Origin: Candidatus Pandoraea novymonadis
GTDB taxonomy: Bacteria > Pseudomonadota > Gammaproteobacteria > Burkholderiales > Burkholderiaceae
DNA length: 64,000 nucleotides
Direction: 5' to 3'
NCBI RefSeq assembly: GCF_003004665.1
Contig: NZ_MUHY01000001.1
Coordinates: 1 to 64,000 of the forward strand
Shown here: piece by piece, positions 21,751 through 31,057 of the stretch
Position numbering within the stretch: the stretch's first letter is position 1
Layout: every line of letters begins with the position of its first letter
Translations under genes and position numbers: made by a program
The notes under the pieces: model-generated
The model's input: only the letters and a program-made list of their open reading frames with translations
Databases searched by the model: none
What the model was told of the DNA's origin: nothing

Positions 21751-21785
21751 CTGAATTATAAAAAATTTGTATTTTTATAATTCAG
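21751..21785. repeat. 14-bp inverted repeat
   Basis: CTGAATTATAAAAA (21751-21764) is repeated in inverted orientation at 21772-21785 with a seven-base loop. The match is perfect. No gene lies close on either side. Confidence 0.6.
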
Positions 21786-22002
21786 ATAGATAAAGTAAAG
21801 ATTTTCGATCTCTGGCATCTTCTCAAAATTTTAACCAAACGCTGCAGTGAATTTTTTGTGCTTTTTCTAATAAAGGTATGATGATTATTCAGTCTAGATC
21901 AAAGGTCTTCTAATTTTACCGAACCCAGGGAGGATCAAATTGATTTGCTAGAGTTGAGTGGAATTATTCCACCGGTATGTGAGAATCTTTTTGAATGTTT
22001 CC

Positions 22003-22521
22003 TTAACCTAGCGACTGTGGCTTATGAAAACCGCCACCATGAAAAATTAATGGCATCTGTAGATGACTGGTCCGGTTTATACCACATCGCTCCACTTCTC
22101 CAACGAAAATGACGTGATCACCTCCGTCATAGCGGTTGCGATTATGACATTCAAACCACGCTAATACTCCATCAAGGATAGGGATACCTGATGCCGATAA
22201 TGTGTAAGAAACTCCTGCGAAGCGATTGCCCTTGGAGATCGAAAAACGTCTACATAATTCGAGTTGATCAGTGGCCAAAATGTTCACTATATAACGCGAA
22301 TTTCTACAAAAAGTTGACATGCTGCTGGCGCAGTTGGCGAGACTCCAAAGAATTAATGGTGGTTTCAGTGAGACGGAGTTGAATGAACTGGCCGTGATTC
22401 CAAGCATCCCGCCATTTTCCGCGAGCGTAGTAATGATAGTGACGCCTGTGGCAAATTGCGCAAGTGCTTGACGAAACTCGTGACTACCGAAGTCGGGTGT
22501 AGCAGCACGATTTTCGTTCAC
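22003..22521 (-). CDS. Flavin reductase family protein
   Basis: The 172-aa protein belongs to the short-chain flavin reductase (FMN-binding split barrel, DIM6/NTAB) family, which reduces FMN/FAD with NAD(P)H for partner monooxygenases or other uses. The family pattern is clear: FRQALAQFATGVTIIT (about 16-31), the flavin-site segment GITASSFNSVSLKPPLI (41-57), NILATDQ, and the C-terminal GDHVIFVGEVE. No partner monooxygenase is nearby, so its electron acceptor is unknown. It is complete at both ends. pdxH lies upstream in the same orientation after 250 bases. Confidence 0.88.
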   Translation of the reverse strand: MNENRAATPDFGSHEFRQALAQFATGVTIITTLAENGGMLGITASSFNSVSLKPPLILWSLANCASSMSTFCRNSRYIVNILATDQLELCRRFSISKGNRFAGVSYTLSASGIPILDGVLAWFECHNRNRYDGGDHVIFVGEVERCGINRTSHLQMPLIFHGGGFHKPQSLG

Positions 22522-22772
22522 TATCTTCTCTCAAAATGAAGGTCAAACATCATTGTCTATTATAGCAAATAGGTCAGAGAATGAGAGTGTGATCATTGGA
22601 AAAACGAGTGGTACAGCGTTTCCAGTTAGTCAAATCTTTCTTTAGCCTCGTATCAACGGCATGAAAATGACAGATGTAGCTTGTGCAGAATTGTTGGATG
22701 AAGACTAACAATTGAGATGATTTGCGAAAATGGCTTCTTATTTTCTGACAGTGTTATTAATTTTTATTTAAT

Positions 22773-23420
22773 TTATGGGCACAGACGTGCTATGCGCCAA
22801 TGGTGATCTGAAAGTCGGAAATATTTAATGCGATCATGTAGGCGTGATGGACGTCCTTGCCAGAATTCTATGGCATCGGGCACAAGCCGATACCCACCCC
22901 AATGTGCTGGTCGTGGAGGGGTGTCGCCGAATTTTTTTCGGAATTTCGCTTCGCGTGCCTCGATGGTGCTACGATCTTTAACTTCGACACTCTGCTCTGA
23001 TGCCCACGCACCGAGTTTCGATGCAATGGGACGAGATTGGTAGTATTCATCACTTTCTTCTTCAGAAACTTTCATAACTTGCCCTTCAATGCGTACTTGT
23101 CTTTCAAGTCCGGACCAGTGAAACAAGAGACAAGCGAAATTATTGGAGGCTAACTCTCTGCCTTTTCGGCTTTCGTAATTAGTGAAGAAAGTAAAGCCTT
23201 GTGAGTCGATGCCTTTAATCAACACGATGCGTGCATCAGGTCGACCATTTGTGTCGACGGTCGCAAGGGTCATTGCATTTGGTTCAGGTAATTTTGAATC
23301 GATGGCTTGAGCGAACCAGTTTTGAAACTGGAGAAATGGGTTTGACGCCACCTCGTCTTCAGATAGAGAGTCGAGTCTGTAATTTTTGCGAAGATTTGCT
23401 AAGGAAAGTGTTCGTGTCAC
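22773..23420 (-). CDS. pdxH: Pyridoxamine/pyridoxine 5'-phosphate oxidase
   Basis: PdxH is an FMN enzyme that oxidises PNP or PMP with O2 to pyridoxal 5'-phosphate, the last step of vitamin B6 supply and salvage. Core motifs are intact: [46 protein letters not shown], and the C-terminal [12 protein letters not shown]. No ATG lies in frame near the expected start. I choose the GTG at 23418-23420, which gives 215 aa, close to the usual length. A TTG at 23441 would add seven residues. No good ribosome-binding site precedes either. The product supplies PLP to enzymes such as IlvE. Confidence 0.92.
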   Translation of the reverse strand: MTRTLSLANLRKNYRLDSLSEDEVASNPFLQFQNWFAQAIDSKLPEPNAMTLATVDTNGRPDARIVLIKGIDSQGFTFFTNYESRKGRELASNNFACLLFHWSGLERQVRIEGQVMKVSEEESDEYYQSRPIASKLGAWASEQSVEVKDRSTIEAREAKFRKKFGDTPPRPAHWGGYRLVPDAIEFWQGRPSRLHDRIKYFRLSDHHWRIARLCP

Positions 23421-23441
23421 GATGAGATAAAGAGGAGCCAA

Positions 23442-23958
23442 GTCAAAGGATATGAATTCATCATTATAGGCTATGATACGATATCGATATGATGAAGTAC
23501 TTCTAGTAATGAAGAAGCATTTTACTTATTTTGGAGGACTATCCCTCTATCGTTCAGCGTTTTTCTTCTAGAAGAGCAGAATTTTCCGATTCTCTATCTT
23601 TTTTTATTTCCAAGCCTCATTGTTGCATAGTAATTTCTACTTGTCTAGCCGTAGACTGCTTTTTGTAGTATTGGAATTTCTATTTTGTATCGAAAAACAT
23701 GTTGAGAAATTTATGTTCAACGATTATCACTATTCTAGTTAGAGCAAACGACATTACGACATTGTTGGGGAGGTATTGAAATTTTTCATGGATCGTTGAT
23801 TTTTTAAGATCGAGATTGAGAATCCAATATATTTTCAGTCAATTGATTGAATAGTTGGCATTTACAACTTAATTACTTGTCTTTAGTGTTTTTGAAAGAG
23901 GGGATTGGCGTCATCTAACCTATGTACTGTAGGGTACTGTATTCGTTACAATACTCCC
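23442..23958. other. Divergent spacer between pdxH and the asparaginase gene (about 0.5 kb)
   Basis: The AT-rich spacer contains no recognisable gene or RNA. Promoters for both divergent genes are expected here. The asparaginase frame stays open upstream to 23905, but that part does not look coding. Confidence 0.5.
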
Positions 23959-24999
23959 ATGACACTGACCATTACAAACCCTCAGACGCATTTCCCAGCA
24001 TCGACAGCTGAATTGCCGCGGATTGCCATTCTTGCAACGGGCGGTACAATCGCTGGTAGCTCTCCAGATGCAACACGCACCACTGGTTATCAAGCAGGTG
24101 CTCTCGGCGTGCAGGATTTGTTATTTTCTTTGCCGCAGTTAGAGCAGGTCGCGAAAATTCAAGCTGAGCAAGTTGCTCAGATGGATAGTAAAGATATGAC
24201 GTGCACTTTGTGGCAGAAAATTGCATTTCGGCTTAATGCAGTTCTTGCTCAGCCTGATATTGCAGGTGCTGTCATTACGCATGGCACAGACACTTTAGAA
24301 GAGACAGCATATTATCTCCATCTCACATTAAATAGCCATAAACCTGTTGTCATCACAGCAGCGATGCGTCCTGCGACGGCTTTGTCCTCAGATGGTCCGC
24401 TTAATTTACTCAATGCGGTTTGTGTGGCGGCGAATCCGATTTCCAGTGGGCGGGGAGTGTTAGTGGCTATGAACAATCAGATTCATTGCGCGCGCGATGT
24501 TGTTAAGACCAGCACATATGCTGTCGATGCATTTTATTCGCCTGAGGTCGGTCTGTTGGGGTGGGTACAAGATAACCGTGTGGCTTTTCAGCGGATGCCC
24601 TTGCGGTTTCACTCAATTGAGAGCGAATTCATAGGGGCGATGGGAGAACTGCCCATGGTTGAGGTCGTTTCGAGCTATGCTGGGGTTTCCCGGATTCCCG
24701 TTGATTCCTTGGTTGAAGCAGGTGTCCGTGGTCTTGTTGTTGCTGGTACGGGCAACGGTTCTTTGCACAGTGTCTTGCAACAGGCTTTGTCGGCAGCAGT
24801 TCAGCGTGGTGTTGCTGTCGTACGCTCTTCTCGTGTTGGAAGTGGTCATGTGATGCGAAATGCAGCTGCGTTAGATGATCAGTATGACTTTATTAGTTCA
24901 GGTAACCTGCCTCCTTACAAAGCTCGAGTACTTTTGATGCTTGCTTTGCAGGCAGGTATTCCACATGTCCGTTTACAATCGCTATTTGATCGTTACTAG
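23959..24999 (+). CDS. Asparaginase (asparaginase/glutaminase family)
   Basis: The enzyme hydrolyses L-asparagine to aspartate and ammonia. The 346-aa protein has the two threonine signatures: ATGGTIAGS near the N-terminus and HGTDTLEETAYY in the middle. It also has the MRPATALSSDGPLNL stretch of the substrate site. I start at the ATG at 23959; the frame runs upstream to a TTG at 23905, but that extension lacks family similarity. No clear signal peptide is visible, so a cytosolic location is more likely than periplasmic. It stands alone between noncoding spacers. Aspartate made here could feed NadB or PurC, which is inference. Confidence 0.9.
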   Translation: MTLTITNPQTHFPASTAELPRIAILATGGTIAGSSPDATRTTGYQAGALGVQDLLFSLPQLEQVAKIQAEQVAQMDSKDMTCTLWQKIAFRLNAVLAQPDIAGAVITHGTDTLEETAYYLHLTLNSHKPVVITAAMRPATALSSDGPLNLLNAVCVAANPISSGRGVLVAMNNQIHCARDVVKTSTYAVDAFYSPEVGLLGWVQDNRVAFQRMPLRFHSIESEFIGAMGELPMVEVVSSYAGVSRIPVDSLVEAGVRGLVVAGTGNGSLHSVLQQALSAAVQRGVAVVRSSRVGSGHVMRNAAALDDQYDFISSGNLPPYKARVLLMLALQAGIPHVRLQSLFDRY

Positions 25000-25242
25000 C
25001 CTTATTCTAAAGCGACTGCGGAAATTTTTTGTATCTGGGAACTGATGATATATTTCTAGATTTTGGTCGATGATGACTGAGTAAGATTTGAATACCTAGC
25101 GCAGATATGTCATCTGACTTACTAGGAAAATATTGGTATTCAGGTAGGGTCTCTGTCATGATGTGTTGACTCTGAGTGTAAAATTAAAGTTTAAATAAAT
25201 ATTTCTTGGTCCGTTGGAGTCGATATACTTTGCATCAGTATC
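25000..25242. other. Noncoding spacer after the asparaginase gene
   Basis: I see no gene and no clear terminator. It continues into the open frame at 25243-25485. Confidence 0.5.
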
Positions 25243-25485
25243 TCAGTTCAAGAAATGCTCACAGACGATTCGATTTTTCTTGGGATATTTTTCTGCTAAT
25301 TGATTTAAAATGTCGCCAAGCGCTATTGCGCTAGTTATGGCGTCATAAAGCCTCGCGACTTGTTTGCGATTATTTAAAACTGAACCTTTTTCTAATATTT
25401 TTTCAATCTCAATGTTTTGGACTATTGATTCGAGGTGTTTTCCAATCATTTTGAACGAGATGGACGATGCAAGAGAGATCCTCAA
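25243..25485 (-). CDS. Unrecognised short open frame (possible gene relic)
   Basis: The frame encodes up to 80 aa from a TTG, or 68 aa from an internal ATG at 25449. It continues open, without ATG, upstream to about 25645, for about 134 codons in all. The sequence is Ile/Leu/Lys-rich and looks alpha-helical (IVQNIEIEKILEKG, ITSAIALGDILNQLAEKYP). I do not recognise a family and see no ribosome-binding site. It could be the remains of a gene that lost its start, or a chance open frame in AT-rich DNA. It lies back to back with rpsF. Confidence 0.25.
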   Translation of the reverse strand: MRISLASSISFKMIGKHLESIVQNIEIEKILEKGSVLNNRKQVARLYDAITSAIALGDILNQLAEKYPKKNRIVCEHFLN

Positions 25486-25648
25486 ACTTTTATCTTCTGT
25501 ATTTGAAATGCTTAATTGAATGTTTTGGGAAGGTTGATCAAAGTCCTTGATAGGAGTGATTAAGGAAATTAGAATGAAAGTTTTTTGAAACCGAAACCTT
25601 GCCGTACTGATTTTGGCGTTCAGGCGGCTTTTTCCATAAGGAGATCAT

Positions 25649-26026
25649 ATGCGCCATTATGAAGTCGTATTTATTGTTCACCCCGATCAAAGCGAGCAAG
25701 TTACTTCTATGATTACACGTTATCGTGGCATGGTGACTGCTCGTGAAGGGAAGGTCCACCGTGTTGAAGATTGGGGACGTCGCCAATTGGCGTATATGAT
25801 CGAGAAGCTGGCGAAGGCTCATTATGTGTGCTTGAATATCGAGTGTGATCAAGAGACTCTGGTTGAACTTGAGCATGCTTTTAAGTTCAACGATGCTGTT
25901 TTGCGTCACCTCGTTGTGCGTATGAAGCAAGCTGAAACTGCTCCGTCACCAATGATGAAGGAAGTCATTCGCGAAGAATCCAAGAAAGCAGTTATCGTTC
26001 CTGCAACTGAAACTTCGGTTTTGTAA
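25649..26026 (+). CDS. rpsF: 30S ribosomal protein S6
   Basis: S6 sits on the platform of the 30S subunit and binds 16S rRNA together with S18. The 125-aa protein has the family start [18 protein letters not shown] and the core [16 protein letters not shown] and [10 protein letters not shown]. The C-terminal tail (about 100-125) is a charged extension as in other Burkholderiaceae. A strong AAGGAGA site precedes the ATG. It opens the rpsF-priB-rpsR-rplI unit. Confidence 0.97.
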   Translation: MRHYEVVFIVHPDQSEQVTSMITRYRGMVTAREGKVHRVEDWGRRQLAYMIEKLAKAHYVCLNIECDQETLVELEHAFKFNDAVLRHLVVRMKQAETAPSPMMKEVIREESKKAVIVPATETSVL

Positions 26027-26075
26027 TTGGAAATAGATGACATCAAGCTAGTGATTGACAACGGGATATTGATGG

Positions 26076-26375
26076 GTGAACCACCTAAGAATCGAAGCGA
26101 GTATTCTCGAAATTGGTGTGATTCGCTACACACCGATTGGATTCCCTGTCATTGATATTACCTTGAGTTATGCAGGAGCAGTTAAAGAGGCGGGGATGCC
26201 TCGTCATGTTGAGTTCTCGATGCCGGCCGTTGCTATTGGTCCAATCAGCGAAAAAATTATTGACCTTGGACTCGATAGGCGAGTTCTCTGGTTGGGTTTT
26301 TTGGCGAAAAAACATCGGAATAGCTCCATTTTTTTGTTTCACATTACAGCATTACAAGAGATTGAGAAGGATTGA
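26076..26375 (+). CDS. priB: Primosomal replication protein N (PriB)
   Basis: PriB is a small OB-fold ssDNA-binding protein that helps PriA reload DnaB at stalled forks. The 99-aa product aligns along its length with the betaproteobacterial family: [11 protein letters not shown] at the start, [28 protein letters not shown], and the closing [12 protein letters not shown]. The start is GTG at 26076, which fits the usual MNRL-type N-terminus; no ATG is available there. The gene lies between rpsF and rpsR, its conserved place in betaproteobacteria, and DnaB, its indirect partner, is encoded 0.9 kb downstream. Confidence 0.92.
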   Translation: MNHLRIEASILEIGVIRYTPIGFPVIDITLSYAGAVKEAGMPRHVEFSMPAVAIGPISEKIIDLGLDRRVLWLGFLAKKHRNSSIFLFHITALQEIEKD

Positions 26376-26377
26376 AT

Positions 26378-26659
26378 ATGCCACGTCCTAATGGTAAAAA
26401 TAAAAAGTTTGATCGTCGTCGCCAACAGCAAAATCTGTTGTTTAAGCGGAAGAAATTCTGTCGTTTCACAGTGGCAGGTGTGGATAAAATTGATTATAAA
26501 GACGTTGAAATGCTAAGAGACTTTATTGGTGAGAACGGCAAGATCACACCTGCTCGTTTGACCGGTACGAAGGCGCATTATCAGCGCCAACTCGATACTG
26601 CGATCAAACGCGCACGTTTCCTCGCACTCATACCGTATACTGATCTGCATGCTGCTTAA
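26378..26659 (+). CDS. rpsR: 30S ribosomal protein S18
   Basis: S18 binds next to S6 on the 30S platform. The 93-aa protein has the family core [45 protein letters not shown] and [14 protein letters not shown] use the ATG at 26378, which follows GAGAAGGA by a normal distance. It begins two bases after the priB stop, so translation is probably coupled. Confidence 0.96.
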   Translation: MPRPNGKNKKFDRRRQQQNLLFKRKKFCRFTVAGVDKIDYKDVEMLRDFIGENGKITPARLTGTKAHYQRQLDTAIKRARFLALIPYTDLHAA

Positions 26660-26689
26660 GCATAAGCGCTTGACGAAGGAGTATAGAAA

Positions 26690-27145
26690 ATGCAAGTGAT
26701 TCTGTTAGAAAAAGTCATCAATTTAGGTGGTCTTGGCGATATCGTTAAGGTAAAGGATGGGTTTGCTCGTAACTTCCTTATTCCGAAAAAGAAAGCACGT
26801 CGTGCCACGAAGGACACTATTACTGAATTTCAAGTTCGACGTGCTGAACTCGAAAAGGTTGCTGCTGAGAAATTGAGTGCTGCAAAAGCGGTTGGTGAGA
26901 AGTTTGCTGGCATGACTGTGCAAATTTTGAAGAAGGCTGGTGTTGATGGTCGTCTATTCGGTTCCGTTACGAATGCCGATATAGCTGAGGCGATAAGTGC
27001 TCAGGATGTTGTTCATATCGAGAAGGCGCAAGTTCGTCTTCCAAATGGTCTTTTGAAGACCGTGGGTGACTTCTCAGTACAAGTAGTTTTACACACGGAC
27101 GTTACAGTTGATGTAACAGTGGCAGTATTGGGTCAAAATGCCTAA
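26690..27145 (+). CDS. rplI: 50S ribosomal protein L9
   Basis: L9 is a dumbbell-shaped 23S rRNA-binding protein at the base of the L1 stalk that helps hold the reading frame. At 151 aa it is full length. The N-terminal domain motif [19 protein letters not shown] and the NFLIPKKKA stretch are clear. A long helix (about 41-75) leads to the C-terminal domain. An AAGGAG site precedes the ATG. It is the last gene of the ribosomal unit and is followed by an intrinsic terminator. Confidence 0.97.
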   Translation: MQVILLEKVINLGGLGDIVKVKDGFARNFLIPKKKARRATKDTITEFQVRRAELEKVAAEKLSAAKAVGEKFAGMTVQILKKAGVDGRLFGSVTNADIAEAISAQDVVHIEKAQVRLPNGLLKTVGDFSVQVVLHTDVTVDVTVAVLGQNA

Positions 27146-27165
27146 GGTGGTTTTTATTGCCCCGA

Positions 27166-27198
27166 AACGGGAGCCATACAGTTGGCTTCCGTTTTTTT
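27166..27198 (+). terminator. Intrinsic terminator after rplI
   Basis: ACGGGAGCC (27167-27175) pairs with GGCTTCCGT (27184-27192) across an eight-base loop, with one G-T pair, and runs into seven T's. It separates the rpsF-rplI unit from dnaB. Confidence 0.85.
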
Positions 27199-27302
27199 AT
27201 GTTTGTTATTTATTTTTCTTTCTTATTTATTATGGGAGGTAGGTGCGAAAGTATGCTGTCTTCGTTCAGAAGATATCTGACCGTAATGGACCTCAATATA
27301 TA

Positions 27303-28694
27303 ATGACGGGCATGAACGTTCCTGATCCACAGCTCGAATCACTTAAGATTCCGCCTCACTCTGTTGAGGCTGAGCAGTCCGTCCTTGGAGGACTTTTGCT
27401 CGATAACTCAGCCTGGGATAGGATTGGTGATTTTCTTAGTGAATCTGATTTTTATCGATACGATCACCGCCTGATTTACAATCATATTGGTCGCCTTATT
27501 GCTCGCGACAGGCCTGTTGATGTCATCACTGTCTTTGAGTCTCTGATGACCGTTGGCAAAGCTGAGGATGTTGGTGGAATTGTCTATCTCAATGCGCTTG
27601 CACAAAATACGCCCAGTGCAGCCAATATTCGTCGATATGCCGAAATAGTCCGCGATCGCGCAGTGCTTCGTAAGCTTGTGACGATCGCAGATGAAATTGC
27701 TTCTGATGCTTTTAACCCACAAGGTAAGGAAGTAAGACAGATGCTTGATGAGGCCGAATCTAAAGTGTTCGCGATTGCTGAAGAGGGCGCGCGTGGTACA
27801 AAAGGTTTCTCGGAATTGCAGTCGTTACTTACGCAAGTAGTCGAGCGTATCGATGATCTTTATCATCGCGACGGTGTTAGCGATATTACAGGTATTCCCA
27901 CAGGTTTCATTGACATCGACAAGATGACCTCTGGTTTGCATGGAGGTGACTTGGTGGTTGTAGCTGGTCGTCCATCAATGGGAAAAACAACCTTTTCAAT
28001 GAATATTGGGGAACATATTGCTGTTGAAGAAGGATTGCCTGTGGCAGTATTCTCGATGGAAATGCCGGGTACTCAGCTTGCAATGCGTATGCTAGGTTCA
28101 GTTGGACGTCTTGATCAGCATCGCTTGCGTACTGGCAAGCTGGCAGATGAGGACTGGCCAAAGTTGACGCATGCAATGCAAAAAATGAGTGAAACACAAT
28201 TGTTTGTTGATGAAACACCCGCATTAACTCCGATAGAGTTGCGTGCTCGCGCACGTCGTTTGGCCAGGCAGTGTGGCAGACTCGGACTGATAATCATCGA
28301 TTATTTGCAGCTAATGAGTGGCTCGGGTGTCGGAGAAAACCGGGCAACTGAAATTTCCGAAATTTCGCGTTCGTTGAAAGCTTTGGCTAAGGAATTGAAT
28401 GTTCCAGTTATTGCGTTATCACAACTCAACCGCAGTCTTGAGCAACGTCCAAATAAGCGTCCAGTCATGTCTGATTTGCGAGAGTCAGGAGCTATCGAAC
28501 AGGATGCAGACATTATTTTTTTCATCTATCGCGATGAAGTTTATAACCCTGATTCTCTTGACAAGGGTAGTGCTGAGATCATTATAGGCAAACAGCGTAA
28601 CGGTCCCATTGGTACGGTGCGTTTGACCTTCATTGGAGCGTATACAAGATTTGATAATTTTGCGAGTGCTTATAATGTGGGTAGATCGGATTAA
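27303..28694 (+). CDS. dnaB: Replicative DNA helicase DnaB
   Basis: This hexameric 5'-3' helicase unwinds DNA at the replication fork. The N-terminal domain begins with DPQLESLKIPPHSVEAEQ. The RecA-like domain has Walker A GRPSMGKTTF, Walker B LGLIIIDYLQLM, and the conserved SQLNRSLEQRPNKRPVMSDL and ESGAIEQDAD blocks. No intein is present. The frame is open back to a GTG at 27243 that follows GGGAGG by only three bases. The two ATGs at 27303 and 27312 are closer to the family start; I use 27303 (463 aa). The true start is uncertain. Confidence 0.95.
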   Translation: MTGMNVPDPQLESLKIPPHSVEAEQSVLGGLLLDNSAWDRIGDFLSESDFYRYDHRLIYNHIGRLIARDRPVDVITVFESLMTVGKAEDVGGIVYLNALAQNTPSAANIRRYAEIVRDRAVLRKLVTIADEIASDAFNPQGKEVRQMLDEAESKVFAIAEEGARGTKGFSELQSLLTQVVERIDDLYHRDGVSDITGIPTGFIDIDKMTSGLHGGDLVVVAGRPSMGKTTFSMNIGEHIAVEEGLPVAVFSMEMPGTQLAMRMLGSVGRLDQHRLRTGKLADEDWPKLTHAMQKMSETQLFVDETPALTPIELRARARRLARQCGRLGLIIIDYLQLMSGSGVGENRATEISEISRSLKALAKELNVPVIALSQLNRSLEQRPNKRPVMSDLRESGAIEQDADIIFFIYRDEVYNPDSLDKGSAEIIIGKQRNGPIGTVRLTFIGAYTRFDNFASAYNVGRSD

Positions 28695-28806
28695 TAGTCT
28701 TTTTCGTAAAGCATCTATCTGATCTATTTGATTTTAACAGAGTACAATATGGCGACTTTTTTGTCGCATAGATGTGTCTATCTCTAATTATTCGGAGTTT
28801 TCCAGA

Positions 28807-29433
28807 ATGTTCGGTCGCTTCATGCCTACTGAAGGAAAGTTTTTTGACCTATTCAACCAGCATGCTGAGTGCATGGTTTCAGCCAGCCGTGAGCTAGCCG
28901 CAATGATCAGTGATTTACCGAATGCTGGACCACACATTGCCGCTGTGCAAAATTATGAAAAAAGGGCAGACCGCATTACGCACGAAACTATTGACTTGAT
29001 GCACAAGACATTTATCACACCGTTTGATCGTGATGAAATACATAAACTTATCAGTACGATGGATGATATCCTCGATCTCATGGAGGACGTCGCTACTGCT
29101 ATTTCGATGTATGCCATTAATGGCTTGACACAGGACGCGAAGGATCTCGGTAATATCTGTGTAATTTGCTGTGAACAGGTGCAAAACGCCGTCGCACTAT
29201 TGCATGATCTTGATCGGGCACCGGAGATCCTTAAATGTTGTGAAGACATTGACCTCCTTGAATCTGAGGCTGATCGTTTATTGAGGACAGCTTTGTCAAA
29301 ACTTTTCCGTGAAGAAAATGACGTCAAGAACTTAATAAAGCTAAAAGCAGTATCAGAATTGCTTGAATCGATGACTGATAAGTGTGAGGATGTTGCTAAT
29401 ATTATTGAGGGCATTGTGCTCGAAAATGCATGA
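28807..29433 (+). CDS. DUF47 / PhoU-like phosphate transport accessory protein
   Basis: The 208-aa alpha-helical protein belongs to the DUF47 (YkaA, TIGR00153) family, distantly like PhoU. It starts MFGRFMPTEGKFFDLF and shows the two helical-bundle segments with EKRADRITHE, FDRDEIHKLISTMDDILDLMED and LLESEADRLL. A CGGAG site lies ten bases before the ATG at 28807. The frame runs further up to 28774 but the family begins here. The pit transporter gene starts 14 bases downstream. The two commonly occur as a pair, which suggests a role in controlling Pit-type phosphate uptake. Confidence 0.9.
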   Translation: MFGRFMPTEGKFFDLFNQHAECMVSASRELAAMISDLPNAGPHIAAVQNYEKRADRITHETIDLMHKTFITPFDRDEIHKLISTMDDILDLMEDVATAISMYAINGLTQDAKDLGNICVICCEQVQNAVALLHDLDRAPEILKCCEDIDLLESEADRLLRTALSKLFREENDVKNLIKLKAVSELLESMTDKCEDVANIIEGIVLENA

Positions 29434-29447
29434 GTGGAGAAAAATAA

Positions 29448-30458
29448 ATGGCAACGCTCCACATCAGTTTATGGTCAGTTGGATTGCTTATTGCGCTGGC
29501 GATCATTTTCGATTTTATGAATGGTTTTCATGACGCTGCTAATTCGATTGCAACAGTAATTTCGACAGGTGTGATGAAACCTCATCAGGCCGTCGCTTTT
29601 GCGGCGTTTTTTAATATACTTGCTCTTTTTGTATTTCATTTGAAGGTTGCAGCTACTGTTGGCAAGGGTACAGTGCATCCTGAGGTTGTTGATCATTATG
29701 TAATTTTTGGTGCATTGATCGGGGCTATTGTATGGAATATTATCACTTGGTATTACTGTATTCCGTCGAGTTCTTCACATGCTTTGATCGGTGGGTTGTT
29801 GGGTGCTGCGGTAGCTAAAGCGGGAACGGGTTCATTGGTGGCGAAGGGTTTGCTTCAGACTGTGACATTTATTTTTCTATCACCGCTACTTGGGTTCGTA
29901 TTGGGTTCATTCTGCATGTTGTTGGTGTCGTGGCCATTTTTTCGTACTCCACCATCCAAGGTGGAGGGTTGGTTCCGTCGTTTGCAACTGGTTTCTGCAG
30001 GTTTATACAGTCTGGGGCATGGGGGTAACGATGCTCAGAAGACTATTGGTATTATCTGGATGCTTTTGATCACTGCTGGTCTATGGCCACAGTCAGAGAT
30101 AGAACCTCCGGTATGGGTTATTGTCTCCTGTCATCTGGCGATTGGTTTCGGTACGATGTTTGGCGGTTGGCGCATTGTTCACACCATGGGGCAGAAGATA
30201 ACCAAGCTTAAGCCAGTAGGTGGATTCTGTGCTGAGGCTGGGGGTGCATTCACACTATTTTTTGCATCTTGGCTAGGTGTCCCCGTCTCGACGACACATA
30301 CGATTACTGGTGCTATCGTTGGTGTGGGAGCTACGCGTAGACTTGCTGCTGTACGTTGGGGTGTTGCCGGCAATATAGTTTGGGCTTGGATTCTGACGAT
30401 TCCAGCATCAGCCTTTATCTCGGGGATTGCTTGGTGGGTGGGGAAGCAGATTTTATGA
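29448..30458 (+). CDS. Low-affinity inorganic phosphate transporter (Pit family)
   Basis: This inner-membrane permease takes up phosphate as a metal-phosphate complex, driven by the proton gradient. The 336-aa protein has the duplicated family signature: FDFMNGFHDAANSIAT (about 22-37) and GGNDAQKTIGII in the second half. It also has SSSHALIGG and its counterpart VSTTHTITGAIVG. About ten hydrophobic segments are visible. A GGAGA site precedes the ATG. It forms a pair with the DUF47 gene. No Pst system or PhoR/PhoB is seen in this window. Confidence 0.94.
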   Translation: MATLHISLWSVGLLIALAIIFDFMNGFHDAANSIATVISTGVMKPHQAVAFAAFFNILALFVFHLKVAATVGKGTVHPEVVDHYVIFGALIGAIVWNIITWYYCIPSSSSHALIGGLLGAAVAKAGTGSLVAKGLLQTVTFIFLSPLLGFVLGSFCMLLVSWPFFRTPPSKVEGWFRRLQLVSAGLYSLGHGGNDAQKTIGIIWMLLITAGLWPQSEIEPPVWVIVSCHLAIGFGTMFGGWRIVHTMGQKITKLKPVGGFCAEAGGAFTLFFASWLGVPVSTTHTITGAIVGVGATRRLAAVRWGVAGNIVWAWILTIPASAFISGIAWWVGKQIL

Positions 30459-30970
30459 TCTGAGTCTCAGTGATTTGCTGTTGGCTGTGAAGCAAGAAAA
30501 ATTGGTGAAGAGTGATATTCTCTAATTTGGTTGTCAGATATTATGGGTCTGGTGACATGCTTTTTGTGGATTGAGTATGCTTACTGGGTTGGTGCTGAGG
30601 GCAACTGTATTGTATTGGTGAAAGGCGATTCAACGGATGGGGCAGGTTGTGTTTTGTTGTATTTTTTTGTCATATAGCGATGTGAGGTTTGGATATAGGG
30701 TAATGTTATTGGATAAATTGTAAATGTTGAGCGATTTTGAGTGGTTATTTCGCATTGACATAAGACTTCAATGGAGTTCAAGGACGTCGTATTCTGAGTG
30801 TAGTTTGGCTGATCAAGCCTCAATGTTGGGATAGCCTGGACTGGTGAGTGTCTGTTGATTCTTTGTGTATTAAGTAATGTGCAGCAGTAATCCAGAGTAC
30901 TTCTAAAAGAAGCTTTCCCATATAGTAAAGTCATCCATTATCAAAAAAATTATTCAATCATTATTGATTA
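30459..30970. other. Noncoding spacer between pit and rpsT
   Basis: About 500 bases hold no convincing gene. An open frame on the minus strand (30581-30934) has no recognisable family, no ribosome-binding site and unlikely composition, so I leave it out. The rpsT promoter follows at 30971. Confidence 0.5.
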
Positions 30971-31000
30971 TTGCCGGTTTTTAAATATTTGAGCTATAAT
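30971..31000 (+). promoter_or_regulatory. Sigma-70 promoter of rpsT
   Basis: TTGCCG (30971-30976) and a perfect TATAAT (30995-31000) are 18 bases apart. Transcription would start near 31007, giving a leader of about 124 bases before the rpsT ATG. Confidence 0.7.
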
Positions 31001-31023
31001 GAAAAGCTGTGCATCAGCGGATT

Positions 31024-31057
31024 GCTTCCTGGTCCATATCCTATTTTTCCGGGAAGC
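31024..31057 (+). promoter_or_regulatory. Hairpin in the rpsT leader
   Basis: GCTTCCTGG (31024-31032) pairs with CCGGGAAGC (31049-31057) around a 16-base pyrimidine-rich loop, with one G-T pair. It is the most stable structure of the leader. A role in control of S20 synthesis is possible but not shown. Confidence 0.45.

Larger units (their letters stand above)
21514..22002. other. Noncoding spacer with three inverted repeats (489 bp)
   Basis: No gene is visible. The spacer holds three hairpins at 21601-21620, 21620-21659 and 21751-21785, listed separately. It also contains the promoter of the yqjD-like gene. Confidence 0.6.

Noticed and set aside
30581-30934. 117-codon open frame on the minus strand
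   Set aside because: No ribosome-binding site, no recognisable motif, and a composition (Thr/Ser/Gln/Tyr scatter) typical of random translation of AT-rich spacer DNA.
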